Shown one piece after another: positions 10,694-22,400 of a DNA stretch of 64,000 bases (position 1 is the first letter of the stretch; each line of letters starts with the position of its first letter). Below the pieces are notes generated by a model. That model was not told where the DNA came from. It did not search any database and saw only the letters and a program-made list of their open reading frames with translations. The stretch comes from Diplodia intermedia. Lineage: Eukaryota; Ascomycota; Dothideomycetes; Botryosphaeriales; Botryosphaeriaceae. The stretch is taken from positions 434,001 through 498,000 of the forward strand of contig JAKEKT010000013.1 of assembly GCA_021495925.1 (NCBI GenBank), in the 5' to 3' direction. Both the position numbers and the translations under genes were made by a program.

Positions 10694-11577
10694 TGGATGT
10701 GCTGCTGGGTCGAGAGCTGGCCGTCTTTCTGCGACGAGTCCGCCAGGCGGGGTATATTGGGGTGGCTATCGAGTGGAAAGAACGGGATGGCATTTGGTGG
10801 GATTTGGCACGGTGAGAGAACTAACTTGGGGCACCCGGCTTGGTGAGATGCGCTGGCGCAGTATCCTCTGCCGGCTGGTTGAGACGATCACGTTGGGCGA
10901 TGAAAACTTGGGGTCACCGCGATATGGTTGCTCTGGAAGCTTGAGCATATAAATGAATATGACACTCGTTGGGATGCAAGACATCATGAATTGGCTGGGC
11001 TCTGGCACGCCTCGGACACATGCCTCTCAGTTGGCATTTTGAGCAAAAGTGGTTCTCAGATGAGGATCAATAGCATAATATTGACATGGTAAAAGTGGCT
11101 TGGTATCGAATATGTCTTTGCGTGATGTAGAGAGGAGAAACATCTCCTCCATCATCTATAACATCGACTTTGTTCACGCTTCAACATGATCGTTGTTCCC
11201 GTTGTCGTCTTTGTTCAACCTCGATCGCCCAAACCATCATAAAACAGAGCATTCCATAATCAAATAACACTTTGAAGCACTTTGGTGAGAGCTAGTGATG
11301 GTATAGTGAGCGCGGGCAGGGTGGTCAATACGCAACGGCAAGACAAGCGGCGCGGTCAGGCCAGCTGCTGTCAGAGTGGTCTACATCGCCACGGTGAGTG
11401 CTCACAATCTTACAGTGTACATGGAACCGTCCTCCACCTCGACTGTCGACCATTCGTGCCAGACATCCAAGACAACTTGGCTAAGGTAGAACGGTCTGAC
11501 CGGCTGGTGTGTCTACTTGAAGCCGCCGCGGCCGCGCAGCTTTCTCACTCCACCTCCACAACAGCCGATCACCCACC
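10694..11577. other. Intergenic, no gene seen
   Basis: About 880 bases. Open frames here lack coding codon usage. The last 100 bases form a C-rich leader in front of the next gene. Confidence 0.45.
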
Positions 11578-12241
11578 ATGGGCGCTGTTGCCCCCAACAT
11601 CGGGACCCGCATTACCCAAGCTCAAGTTGATGAAAGCGAAATTTTCATCCTAGTGAGCCGTCCGAGACTGCGCGTCACCTCACGTCCCAATCCCAGCTAA
11701 CTAACGCCGACATCATGCAGACCACCGCCCTCCGCTGCACCAAAGATCGAGTCAAATTCGCCAGAATGGAGAACAAGGCGATCGTCAGGTCCCACGAGCT
11801 TCGCTCCCAGCTCTTTGACTTCATAATGATGCCCATGCACCCAGATCTGCGTGCCTCTCTCGAAGCCATCTTCAAGGAGCACCGAGACGTCATCGATGCT
11901 CGCAAGAGCCGGATGATTCGCCGCTGCCATGCCGCGGATGACATGTACGTCACCAATTCAGCCTGTGCCTCGCTTGACTGACAACGTGTAGCATCTGCAA
12001 CATCCAAGCCCGCGCGGAGAACAGCCAGGTCCGTTTTACCGGAAGAATCAAGCCGTTACGCTCCCATCGGGGAAGTTGCTCTGAGATTGACAGCTTTCCA
12101 ACTACACTTGCGGCTATCTATGGGCTTTCCAGTGCGGAATTGGATCGCCTCCTTGCCGAATTGGGTGCCACGGTACCGCAGGAGATTAGTGCGAAGAGGA
12201 AGAGCTTCCTAGAGGCGATTGGTGTGGACAATGTCACATAG
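11578..12241 (+). CDS. Small helical protein, member 3 of the local family
   Basis: The ATG at 11578 lies in a CACCATGG context. Exons are 11578-11652, 11721-11944 and 11992-12241. Intron 1 has a textbook CTAAC branch site. Intron 2 (GTACGT...GTGTAG) is in phase 2 at the same place as in the relatives. The protein is about 182 residues. The N-terminal half is a charged helix-rich segment with less obvious heptads than the others. After intron 2 comes the family domain: C-N-I-QARAEN, I-x-PLRS, EIDSFP, then GLSSAELDRLLAELG and an FLEAIGV end. The spliced frame is exact. Function is unknown. Confidence 0.72.
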
Positions 12242-12973
12242 TCTCTACATTATGCTCTGTTGCTTCCTCGGATTGCTCGGAAACACTGGAGGTCTTGGGC
12301 ACTCGACCGCTCCTGATAGTGGAACCCGAGGAGGGCCAGTAGAGTCGGAACCTTGGCTGTTGCGTGATGGTCAAGAAGTTGATTAGTTGATGGGGACTCT
12401 ATCCATTCTCGACCTGATGACTATCCATTTCTGTCTCTCAATTACCAAATCTGCTCCCGTGAATTTTTTTACCCCGAGGTTTGCCTCACAGCAACAAACG
12501 AAGTGAGATAGCCTGAGAGTCGTTGCATACGAGAAAGCATCGAAACGCTGCTCCATGAAGGGTATTGCCGCGAATGTCGGCGCAAACGTCGCTGGTGAAA
12601 CACGTCATGATGGAACAAGACGGGAGTCAGCCATTATTAGCTTGTTCTTGGGGCTGACACAAGTTGTCTGTGAGGGTAAGTGTCTCACTGCTTAGTGGTG
12701 GACCGGGTAGCGATTGCTCGCCATCGCTGAGCGGACTGGAGTTAATGACGGGCTCGGGCCAGGAGCCGGGTGATCGAGGTGGCCTTGATGGCGAAGGCGC
12801 TGGTGTCTGTGCGCACGGGGGATGGATTGGAGAGTCGGGCGCGGCTTGGCAGTGTCCCTGGCTGCTTAGGTGCATCGCCCGCCGGTCGCCCTCTATCTCC
12901 TCTACACCTGAAACTCAAACCCGCAACCCAAGCCCCCGGTCGCAGCTCCACACAAAGGGAAAACACCCCCATC
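12242..12973. other. Intergenic, no gene seen
   Basis: Spacer between two same-strand members of the coiled-coil family. No supported coding frame. Confidence 0.45.
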
Positions 12974-13800
12974 ATGTCGTCTGCATCCAGCAAACTGGCG
13001 GACATGCCACCAATCAGGAAAACCTTGGTCAACCGCGTCATCTTCGTCCAGCGGCAGCTGGAAGTCGTCAAAGAGGCTCTCGACACAGCGAGCGACCACA
13101 CACTCGCTCAAAGCCACGACACCATTATGACAGCTACGGCCAACCTAGCCGTCCAGATGCGTGAAGATATGGATGCTCTTCGCGCTGAAGTCAAAAACGA
13201 TACTCGTGCTGAGATCGAGACGCTACGCGCCGAGCTAGTCGCGATCAGGGATACGGTTCGTGCTGAGCTCGACGCAAGCCGCACTCAGACGAGCACCAAC
13301 AAGGATGAAACACGTGCCGAAATGCACACTCTCGTCGACGCTGCCAAGGCCGAGATTCGTGCTGAGATGCGCACTCTCATCGATGGCTCCGAGGCCGAGT
13401 CCCAGGCCGACACTACTGCTATTGAGACTGACGAGCAACGCGAATCCGTCCGTCAAGATGCTGTGTAAGTAATTGTCCGAAACCCAATGTGCCCTTTCGC
13501 CATTAATTAGCCCACAGTGACTACAACAACCAAGCTCGCCTTGCCAACAAGCGGCCTTTCTGGTTTGGAGGAGAGTTCACACCGCTGCACTCTCTTGAGG
13601 ACAACGAAGAGATCCCTAACTTCCCTGCCGATACTCATGCAGTTGGTTCACTTACCCGTGACGAGCTGGATGGCTTACTTGCCAGCCTGGAAGTCGTAGT
13701 GCCTTCTTCAACTTCAGTGGAGAATACAAGGTACTCGCTTTTGTGCGCCATTTGCGAGACCGAGGGTGCTTTCACTCCCTCTCCCTCTATAAGCGTCTAG
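12974..13800 (+). CDS. Coiled-coil protein, member 4 of the local family
   Basis: The ATG is at 12974. Exon 1 runs to 13464 and exon 2 is 13518-13800, joined by a 53-nt GTAAGT...CCACAG intron in phase 2. The protein is about 257 residues. Residues about 55-160 form a long coiled coil built from repeated RAEIETLRAEL / RAEMHTLVDAAKAE-like 11-residue units, suggesting internal duplication. After the intron the family domain reads YNNQARLAN, TPLHSLEDNEEIPNFP, then LTRDELDGLLASLE and a LLCAICE segment before the stop. This is the clearest copy of the domain shared with 7104-7841 and 11578-12241. Function and location are unknown. Confidence 0.75.
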
Positions 13801-14228
13801 GCAAGGCTGCGTCTACTCATTTGTCGAGACGTGGCACACGGGCTTGCAGGTCTTGAACGCAGCACGTCCATGGAACTCAAGAGAAGGAATGACGACAAAC
13901 ACTGAGATAAAGGACGGGAGCAGCGAGCAACTCGACCTTTTCATGTTTGCTAAGAGGTGTATTAGAGTCAAAAGCCTCTCTACGTTTAGCTAGATTCATG
14001 CAACGTTTATTTATGTGTGCACCGTGAACATTTGTCTTGGATCCGCTTAGTTCTCGTTTATTTTGTGACACATACAACGCAGGTTAAGAATGCTTCCACC
14101 CTCTAGCAAGAAACTAAAAGGCTGTGAGCGCCACTGTCTGAGGCCCTCGTGCTGTCTCACACGGCCATTTACGTAGGCAGATATGTCGTACATCATTAAG
14201 CAAGTGAAGGCCAAAAAAAAAAGATGAT
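13801..14228. other. Intergenic, no gene seen
   Basis: AT-rich spacer ending in an A-run at about 14214-14222, which would read as a T-run downstream of the minus-strand partial tRNA copy. Confidence 0.4.
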
Positions 14229-14248
14229 ATGTCATCGTCCGGGAATCG
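14229..14248 (-). repeat. Partial copy of the neighbouring tRNA 3' end
   Basis: About 20 bases match the T-loop and acceptor 3' strand of the tRNA-like gene at 14293-14408 with a few changes (the shared core is CCGGGAATCG on the plus strand). As in the full gene, it is followed on the minus strand by ATC and a T-run. Confidence 0.45.
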
Positions 14249-14292
14249 TGCGGCGCAAAAAGAAGGAGTAAAAGGCAAAAAGATATGCTATG

Positions 14293-14408
14293 TCACCGCC
14301 CGGGAATCGAACCCAAGGTCGTCCTCCAACCGCTACCAACCCGTTACAGGCTATGCCCAGGCCTTATTTGATACGTCAGAAGCCGCTCTACCACTGAGCT
14401 AGCGATGA
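14293..14408 (-). tRNA. tRNA or tRNA-like gene with insert, anticodon unclear
   Basis: On the minus strand a 116-nt sequence has a fully paired 7-bp acceptor stem (TCATCGC with GCGGTGA, one wobble). It has a D-arm GCTC-AGTGGTA-GAGC and a T-arm TTGGG-TTCGATT-CCCGG, with A- and B-box sequences intact. A T-run about 13 bases downstream can serve as a Pol III terminator. The length leaves about 44 nt extra, as expected for an intron after position 37. With standard numbering the base before the putative ACG anticodon (Arg) is G, not the invariant U, and no other register pairs well. It may be a tRNA gene with a mutated anticodon arm, a pseudogene, or a tRNA-derived short element. Confidence 0.6.
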
Positions 14409-14838
14409 TGGAAGGGGAGGAAGTTTTGGCAGTTTATATACCAACAAAGGACCCTTTGCGTACCGCACAACTACTCCGAATGGAGATCGTAGCATCGTCC
14501 TGTGCCCATACACGAATAGACGGTTCTATGTCATGCTCCGGCCGGCTAGTGACGAGGTGCGCGTTTTCACATGGGGCGCATTATTTTGTAAGGGTAGAAT
14601 CTTGTCTCGCAAACGTGCAGGAAAAAGAACGCGACTGCAGGACGTGACGTCTCAGATCCGCTCTTATTTTCTTCTCACGGTGGGAGCTCTGCAACCGCAT
14701 GTGGTTCAAAGGTCACGTGACGCCGATACCAACGAGGCGGGACGGATCGGCACTGACTGATTTTCGCCCCGACGCCGCGACAAATCTTTTCCCCACAACA
14801 ACTCGACATCCTTCCCTCCTACCTTGGTACCTGTTTCA

Positions 14839-16152
14839 ATGGCACTTGGCATATCCCAGCTCCGGTATCCGCGTCACATCACCTGGCTCTACACACGGTA
14901 CAGGCCAACATGCAGCCCCGCAAGGACGGCGCTGCTGCAGCAGCCACAGGCCTGCCATTTCCAAACGACGGACATCTCCACCATCTCCGCGCCAGCCGAA
15001 CACAGCGCACGTAGACGCAAAAAGGCCGCCGACGCGCTCCGCCACCACGTGCGCGCCTACCACTCCCCATCACCACCACCGGGAGCTGCCACGTGCCCGC
15101 ACTGCGAGCAGTCGTGCAGAAACGTCGACGCGCTAGCGCAGCACGTCCAGCACGAGCACGGGACGCCAACCAGCTCGCCGTGTCCGCACTGCCAGCGCAG
15201 CTTCGACACGGGCGGCGCGCTGGCACAGCACGTCAGCGACTCGCACCCGGCGATGCCGGCCATCCGCTACGGGTGTCCCTTCTGCCCCAAGCACTCGTTC
15301 AAATGGGTCCACGAGCTCGGCAAGCACGTGCGGGTCGATCACCCGGGCCGCAAGCTGCCGCGGGGGCTGGTCAAGAAGTTCGCCTGCGGGCACTGCCCGG
15401 CCGTCTTCTCGACATCCATCCGGCTCGCGCGGCACGTCGCCGCGGCGCATCCGCCCGACGCGTCGCCGTTGGCCCCCGGCGAGAAGACGCCGCTGGACGC
15501 GTACTTCGACGCCCACCGCGTCCGCAACGACTTCTCGTACGACCGCCGCACCGTGCCGTCGCACTCGTTCAACCGGCTGAGGAAGTACTTGCTGTGGGAG
15601 GGCGCCGAGCTGGTGAGGGAACGCAGGGCCTTCGGCGCCGCGCTGCGCGCGGAGCTGGTGCTGTGGTTCGGCGGCGACGAGGTCCACGCGTTGCACCGCT
15701 TCTCCCGCGCCGTGGGCGCCCGCAAAAACGTGCCGTACAGCGTCAACGCGTTCCGCAGGAATTTCCGGAACAAGCGCGTCAATCTCATCGATCTGCTGCA
15801 CTGGGCCAGGCATGAGAGAGACGCCAGCACCGGCGGCGAGAAAGGCGGCGGCGGGGTGGAGTTGGAGCCCGTGAGGGTGTTTGAGAGTCGCGAGGAGTTG
15901 TTGGAATATTCGACGCAAAATGCGAAGAGTTTTCCGTGGCGGTTTGCCGGCCGTGATCGCTCTACCGACGAGGGGAATCTTGTGCTGTGGCACCTCTTGA
16001 GAGGTTTTCCTAGGGAAATGGAGGATACGGGCGATGACCCTTTTGAAAACGATGAGAATACGAACAACGTTAGCCAAGGGGAGGCGGGCCATGGATCGGA
16101 GAAAAAGGAGCACAGACAGGGTTATGCATTTCGAAGCATCGCGCATTCTTAA
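14839..16152 (+). CDS. C2H2 zinc-finger protein with four fingers
   Basis: A single exon of about 437 residues from the first in-frame ATG (14839). Four C2H2 fingers lie in the first half, beginning CPHCEQS, CPHCQRS, CPFCPKH and CGHCPAV, each ending in an H-x(3-4)-H pair. They are followed by a region starting TPLDAYFDAHR that resembles a segment I associate with fungal proteins of the FxYDPxxP type. The C-terminus is Glu/Asn-rich. Multiple C2H2 fingers suggest DNA or RNA binding. The first 50 residues are Arg-rich and without acidic residues, like a mitochondrial presequence. A second ATG at 14911 in another frame opens an alternative N-terminus that cannot be joined by a GT-AG intron. The start is therefore uncertain, while the finger region is firm. 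Confidence 0.8.
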   Translation: MALGISQLRYPRHITWLYTRYRPTCSPARTALLQQPQACHFQTTDISTISAPAEHSARRRKKAADALRHHVRAYHSPSPPPGAATCPHCEQSCRNVDALAQHVQHEHGTPTSSPCPHCQRSFDTGGALAQHVSDSHPAMPAIRYGCPFCPKHSFKWVHELGKHVRVDHPGRKLPRGLVKKFACGHCPAVFSTSIRLARHVAAAHPPDASPLAPGEKTPLDAYFDAHRVRNDFSYDRRTVPSHSFNRLRKYLLWEGAELVRERRAFGAALRAELVLWFGGDEVHALHRFSRAVGARKNVPYSVNAFRRNFRNKRVNLIDLLHWARHERDASTGGEKGGGGVELEPVRVFESREELLEYSTQNAKSFPWRFAGRDRSTDEGNLVLWHLLRGFPREMEDTGDDPFENDENTNNVSQGEAGHGSEKKEHRQGYAFRSIAHS

Positions 16153-16651
16153 CACCGGGAATCGTCTGGTTGGTAAGCAACTTCACCATGTTGATGTCTC
16201 GGTGGAGCTGTAGCAGTGTTTATGTTTACACGGTACTTCCGCTGTTCCATTAGCGACAGCTCCATTCAACAAACGAACATGTCCTAGGGCTAATGACGCT
16301 AGTAGATCGAGTTCGTGCCGTAATAAGCATCTTCATGGCGGATTACATGTGTTTTCAGGTCACATGAATGCGATGATGTCGCATTGTGTCGTGTCTTTTG
16401 TCATCTGATCCCGCGTCCACCTACGCCAGAACCACCTCCACCAACCCCACCGGCCCCGCCGCCAATGCCGGACCGCCGTTTGATGTCTCCACGGCGTCTC
16501 CATCGCCAGCCGACCTCCTCCCCGCACACGATGTCTCTACTGATGCACGATGTAAGGGCCTATGCCTTGACATAAATTGGAAAAGCGGAAGTTGGGAACT
16601 ATTTCTTCTACTATAGCCTAATTACACCCTTTCCTACTCCAAAACAACAAT
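16153..16651. other. Intergenic between convergent genes
   Basis: About 500 bases between the stop codons of the zinc-finger gene and the minus-strand flavoprotein gene. No gene seen. Confidence 0.5.
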
Positions 16652-18196
16652 CTACCCCAACGCCTGCAGTATCATCGGCAAAATCGTACTCTCCAGGTAC
16701 GTCCAATGCACACTCGTATAATCACTCACCCAAGCCGCGCCCGCATAATACGTGCTCCGCTTCCCATTCAACCCAAACGCCCTCTGATAGAAACCGCCCA
16801 GCAAATCCTCCAACCCCGCCCTCATCTGCAGCGGCTTGTGATCAGCAAACGCCAACCACGTCGGCTGCGTCACATTGAGCGTCCCCGCACCGCCAATCCT
16901 GCGCACCGCATCCGCGACGAGCCCCTTTGCGCCCTCGGCCGTCAGCGCCTCGTCGCCGACGATGCTGGTGCGGAACACGCCCGGCAGCAGGCCGGAGCTG
17001 ATGAAGTTCCACACAAACGACTCGCCGTCGCCGCCGGGCAGGTTGAGCGCGCTCGACGCATTCGACGGCGACGCGTTGATGACCTCGACCTCGTCGGGCA
17101 GCCCCGTGTCGCCGAGCACGCCGACGAAGCCCGACCGGTACGTCCACCGCGAGAAGACGTCGAGCTCCTCCGCCTCCCACGCGGCGTCGTCGTCGCGCCC
17201 CCCGAAGATGGGCGCCAGCGTGGACGCGAGCGGGGGGATGGTGACGAGGAGCTTCTTGGCCTTGATGAGCTTGGGGCAGCGGGTGCCGTTGCCATCGTCG
17301 GCGGCGACGATGAGGCTCACGGAATCGGCGGTGCGGTCGATGGCGCGGATGGCGGTCGTGCGGTACAGCACGTCGTCGGTCCCCAGGTGCGCGGCGATGC
17401 GCTCGTACAGCACGCTGTTGTTCAGCGTGCCCGTCATCATCAGGCCGGAGTTGGCCGTCGCGTTGAGGTGCACCGCGCTGAACTGGTTGAGGATGTAGGC
17501 CGTCGATTCGCGCAGCACGTCGCCCGTGAAGCTGATGAAGCCCCAGAGGGTGGGCAGCGCCGCTTGCAGGTTGTACTTGGCGACGAAGTCGCCGAACGGG
17601 AGCGCGAGGTCGGCGGGCAGCGCGGCGCCCGTGGGGAGCTGGGCCAGCGACGGGAAGGTGTAGTTGAGGTACTGGGCGGCGAGCTGGCCGTACGTGCCGA
17701 GGGCCTGCTGCACGGCTTGCGGATTTGCGGCGGCCGAGATGGGGACGCCGGAGGTGATGGCTTGGCCGGTGGAGAAGTCGATGTACTTCTTCGCGAAGCC
17801 GGGGTCCGGGGCGGGGAAGAGGTCGATGTCGAAGCGCTTGAAGAAGTCGGCGACGCCGGGAAGCTCGAGGTAGGCAATGACGCCATAGTCCAGGGCGAAT
17901 GGGGAGTCTGGTGCTGAGTATGTATTGACGTGGCCGCCCTATTTGTCCAATGCGTTAGAGGAAGGCGTGTTAAACGCTTTGAGGAAACTTACGAGATGGT
18001 CATCCTTCTCGATCACGACAACACTCTTTCCAGCATCGCGGAGGCGGACGGCAGCATATGCACCAGCTGCACCTCCACCGAGGATAACGACGTCTCGTTC
18101 GATGACATCTTCGGGCTTGAAATGTTTGAATCCGGTAGGCGAAGCCAAGACCGACGAGGTCAGGCCGACAGCCAAGGTCAGGCTGAGCTTCATCAT
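16652..18196 (-). CDS. Secreted FAD-dependent oxidoreductase, flavin amine oxidase type
   Basis: Exon 1 is 18196-17993 and exon 2 is 17938-16652, joined by a 54-nt GTAAGT...AATAG intron with a TCTAAC branch, giving 496 residues. The N-terminus is a signal peptide (MMKLSLTLAVGLTSSVLA). The Rossmann dinucleotide motif VVILGGGAAGAYAA follows at about residue 37, with the E-K-D-D of the second strand. The GGHVNTY block formed across the splice site is typical of FAD amine-oxidase-like and protoporphyrinogen-oxidase-like folds. Several N-x-S/T sites fit a secreted glycoprotein. The substrate cannot be told from sequence. It lies 1.3 kb from the CYP505 gene on the same strand, which may or may not mean co-regulation. 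Confidence 0.85.
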
Positions 18197-19498
18197 GGGC
18201 GACGAGGATGTGTTAACGAACGTAGGAGATGGGTTTGTGAGCCCAATCGTGTAGGAAACATCATGATTTTATGAGTGCCAGACTATTACTTCATCATGAG
18301 CAGTAGTATCCGTCGAGTTCCGCGCCAAGCCGAAGACGCGATAGGGTTCCAAGAGACACGATTCATCGTTTTAGTGGTGGCTGAACTATAGGTAATAACA
18401 CCGTATTTAATGACTCGAGCTCGGATCACCGCCTTCGCTCAGTGTTCCAAAGGTAACAAGTAACGAGTAAGGTAAAGCTTAACTTCTCCAACCGAGACCT
18501 ACGCCAAGACTGTTTATAGTTACCCCGAGCATAATTACGGTGCCGCCACCATGTGCGTCGTGCTTCTCTGCTAATGAGGCTGCCTAGACTGACGCAGTTC
18601 ACGATGAAATCAGTGCGCAACCGAGATATTTACCAGCAATTTGGCCAGACTGCTGCGTTCCTCGACTAAGCCATCGTGGTAACGGCATGGCTAACGGCTT
18701 TCTGGCAGCTGCGTGTCAGCCGCTGCTCCAGATTAAGACGATACTACGAACGCGGATATCCCTCAATATTTGCCGTGACGCTGAGTCTGCCACCGTTCCT
18801 GTTTCCTAAGACAGCATTCATCTGTCATCAGCGGTTCTCAACAACAGTTCGCACATATGGGCTGTTTCAACAATGAGACGTACAATTCGTGCGGACGAAA
18901 CTTCTTTATGATTTTTAACGAGCACTCTGTCGCCGTTTCGTTGGTGGTACCGCTTCTGAACAATTGCCGCTACAGGTTTTATCCCGCAAGGCTTGCAAAT
19001 TGTAAACCTTTGTTCGTGTAGGCCAACATACAGTGTTCAAATGTGAGGATACAGAGCGTCCAGAAAACTAGCATGTAGTATAGCCTTGCTTTGACGCGGC
19101 TTGCAGAGTCACAGAGTTCGCTCTTGGAGCCAGACGTGGGAATTTCTAAGCCACTACTACACCAACATGTTTAGATTGATGCAAATACTCTATGAGGCAA
19201 GCGAAGGTTTGGCGTGAGAAGAGGGACCTGCACAATCGTCAGATCTTTACTTTCTTACTTAGCAATAACTACATTTCACGCTTGGTGTCTAGCTCGATGC
19301 CGTTCAACACATCCTCATTGGCAAGCCACAAGACAAACAACAACTGTAGAAATATACATGTTCATTAGCGGAAGAACTCTACGGCTGCGTCTGTTGACGA
19401 GTCAACCGCCACGACGCCGCCGGCTCAACCATGCGACCCCGAATAGCAATCCACGTCGCGAAGTTTACAATCTCATCCTCCCAGCACCATCCCTACCA
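18197..19498. other. 1.3-kb intergenic region, no gene seen
   Basis: Lies between the start of the flavoprotein gene and the stop of the CYP505 gene, both on the minus strand. No open frame has coding usage, and I see no transposon terminal repeats or simple repeats. Confidence 0.5.
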
Positions 19499-22400
19499 TT
19501 AATCAAAAACGTCCGTAACATACCGATCCTCCTTAACCCTCTGCAGCCACTCCTCCGCATCCTCATCCGACCTGCCCTCATCCCTCTCGAGCCAAATCCG
19601 CTTCAACGTCTCCGCCGTACTCTTCCCCAACTTCGCAGCACTCCCACACAGCAAGATCCTCGCGCCATCCCGAAACAGCTTCGCACACTCATCCCTCTCC
19701 TCCCACATGCGCTCATACGCATACCTCGCGCGGTTGCCCCCCTCCCCCTCCCCCTCCGGGCCGCGCTTCGAAAACGTCGCACGCAACCCCACCACCCCCT
19801 TCCTCTCCGCCTCCGCCAACTCCTCGCCACAGATAAAATCCCTCTCATGATCGCGACACCCAAAATACAGCAACGCCGGCGCCATCGCGCCCCCCGGCGC
19901 CGCAGCCGCGCGCGCGACCCTCTCCTCGACGAAACCCCGCATGGGCGCGATGCCCGAGCCCGCGGCGACCATGATGACGGGGGTGTCGGGCGGGGGCAGG
20001 CGGAAGTTCGGGTTGTTCGTCTTGCGCACGTGGCCGTGGATCTTGTCGCCGGGGACGAGGGCGGCCAGGTACGACGACGCGACGCCGCGGAAGGTGGTGG
20101 ATGCCGCCGCGTCGTCGCCCCACGCCGGCGCGACGTGCACGTCGTAGATGAGGGATAGCGTGTACGTGTTGGTGGCGGCGGCGAAGCGGTGCGCGGCGAG
20201 GGGGGATGACGCGATGCTGTATTGGCGGGGGGAGAGCGGCTTGAGCATGTCGATGTAGGTGGGTAGTGGGAGGTGCGCGGTTGGGTGCGTTTCGAGGAGG
20301 GTGAGGATGGAAACGTTTTGTTGGATGATCTTGGCTTGGTAGGTGGAAGGGGAGGCGAGGGTGGAGAGCGAGTCGCGCTCGGCTGGAGACTCGGTGGCGG
20401 CGAGGATGGTGGCGAGTTGCCGTTGGGTGGGCGGGGCGTTGAGTTCGACGCGCTGCGAGAAGAACATTTGCGCGCTGATGGGCTGTTTGGATTGCTGTGC
20501 GTTTGTGAGCATTGGGAAGGTTGGCGGCGCGGCTGGGACGAGCGTACCAGGTATGTTTTCCGGGTGTCGGAGATGGATATCAGATCGTCGGGGTGCAGGC
20601 CAAACCTGTGCAGCACCCGCGCGACTGTCTGCGGCGGGTTGGACGGCAGAACCACGAAGTAGTCACCTGCAGACCGTCAGCAACACCGTCCATCCTGAAC
20701 AAAGAAGGCAACCCACCAGCCTGGTACTGCATGTCGCGCGGCAGCTCGATCTCCACCTCCCGCTTCTCGAGGCCCACCTCCTCACCCCCGAGCGACCGCG
20801 CACTCTTCACTACCGCCCAGGACATATCCTTCCCGCCCAAGATGACGGGGATGTCATGCTTAATAACCTCCGCCCTCAACGACGACGCATGCGCCTGCGC
20901 ACCCTTCCCACCACCACCACCCTCCTCCGCCAGCCTCTCCCACAGCCCCTCAGTCCACTTCTCCCACTCATTCGTGCAGTCACTCTTAACATCCGCCCAG
21001 CACGACTCAACAATCCTCTTCCCGCCGCCCCTCTCCAAGCAGCCATCGACCAGCTTCGGCACGCGCTGATACGTGGCCGCCCACTCGCTATTCCCGACGC
21101 CAAACACGGCATACCGCACGCCGTCGAACCGCGGCTCGCCCCTCTCGACCCACGCCGCGAACTTGGCCGCGTTGTCGGGCGGCTTGCCCTCGTAGCTCGA
21201 CGTGACGACGACGACGGGGTGCGCCGCCGACACGTTTTCCGTGCCCTGGTCGAGCGTCGAAACCGACGCGTCGAAGCCGAAGCCCGGCGCCGCCGACTGC
21301 AGGTCTTCGGCGAAGGCTTTGCACGTCCCCGCGTTGGAGCCGTAGAGGATCGTCATCGGCTTCTTGGGGACCGAGGGCGAGGCGCCGTCCGCGGTTGTCG
21401 TCGTCGTCGGTGGTTTGTGGGCGGTGGTGCTGCTGCCCGGGTCGCCGGCGAGGCCGACCATGGGCCCCTTGCCCGGCCGGCGGCGGACTTTGATGAAGAA
21501 GCCGTCCGGTTTGATGGTGAGGGTGCTTTTGTTGACTGTGCGGGGAAGAGAAGTTAGCGGATGCGGCGGCGAAACGAACGAAGGACGGAGGGGAGGAGGA
21601 GGACCAACGCACCGAGGACGTAGCTGGGATCGGCCATCTCGACCTGGAAGCGCTGCAGGAGGAGGGCGACGTTGATCAGCATCTCCTGCTCGGCGAAGGC
21701 GCGGCCGATGCAGCTGCGCATGCCCACGCCGAACGGCTTCCACGCGTCGGGCGGGTAGCGGTCCATGTGCAGCATGCGCTCGGGCTTGAACTCGGCGGCG
21801 TCGGCGCCCCACACGGCGGGATCGCTGTGGATGCCGCGCAGGTTCAGCGAGACGGCGACGTCGGAGGCGATCTTGTAGCGGCCGCCGCCGATGACGGTGT
21901 CGTGCTTGGCCCGCCGCACCGTCTGGCCGATGGGCCCGTTGAGCCGCAGCGTCTCCTTGATGCACGCGTCGACGTACTTGAGCTTCTCCAGGTGCCGCGC
22001 CGTGATGGGCGCGTCGCCCAGCACGGCGTCGACCTCTTGCTGCGCCCGGTGCAGCGCCTCGGGGTTCTTGAGCAGGTTGTAGAAGAGGTAGGACAGCGTG
22101 CCGCTCGTCGTCTCGTGCCCGGCGATCAGGAAGGTCACCATCTGGTACCGGATGTTCTCGTCGTCGAGCTTCTCGCCCGTCACCGGGTCCGCCACCGTCA
22201 GCATCGTGTTCAGCAGGTCGTTGACGCCGGGCTGCGGGTGCGCCTTGCGCTCCGCCACGATGTCGTCGCACAGCTTGTGCATCGCCTGGATGTTGTCTTG
22301 CATCTCCTTGTTGGACCACATGCGCAGCCGGTTCTCCATCTGCGTCCGGAACGCGCGTTTGCCGGCTTGCACCAGCGACGCCGCCATCTGCGTGGCGAAC

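Noticed and set aside
16706..17917. 403-codon plus-strand open frame
   Set aside because: Shadow of the flavoprotein gene on the opposite strand.
20495..20547. Apparent frameshift inside the CYP505 reductase domain
   Set aside because: A regular 53-nt GTACGC...CACAG intron in phase 0 explains it and yields the expected QSKQPISAQMFFSQRVELN region.
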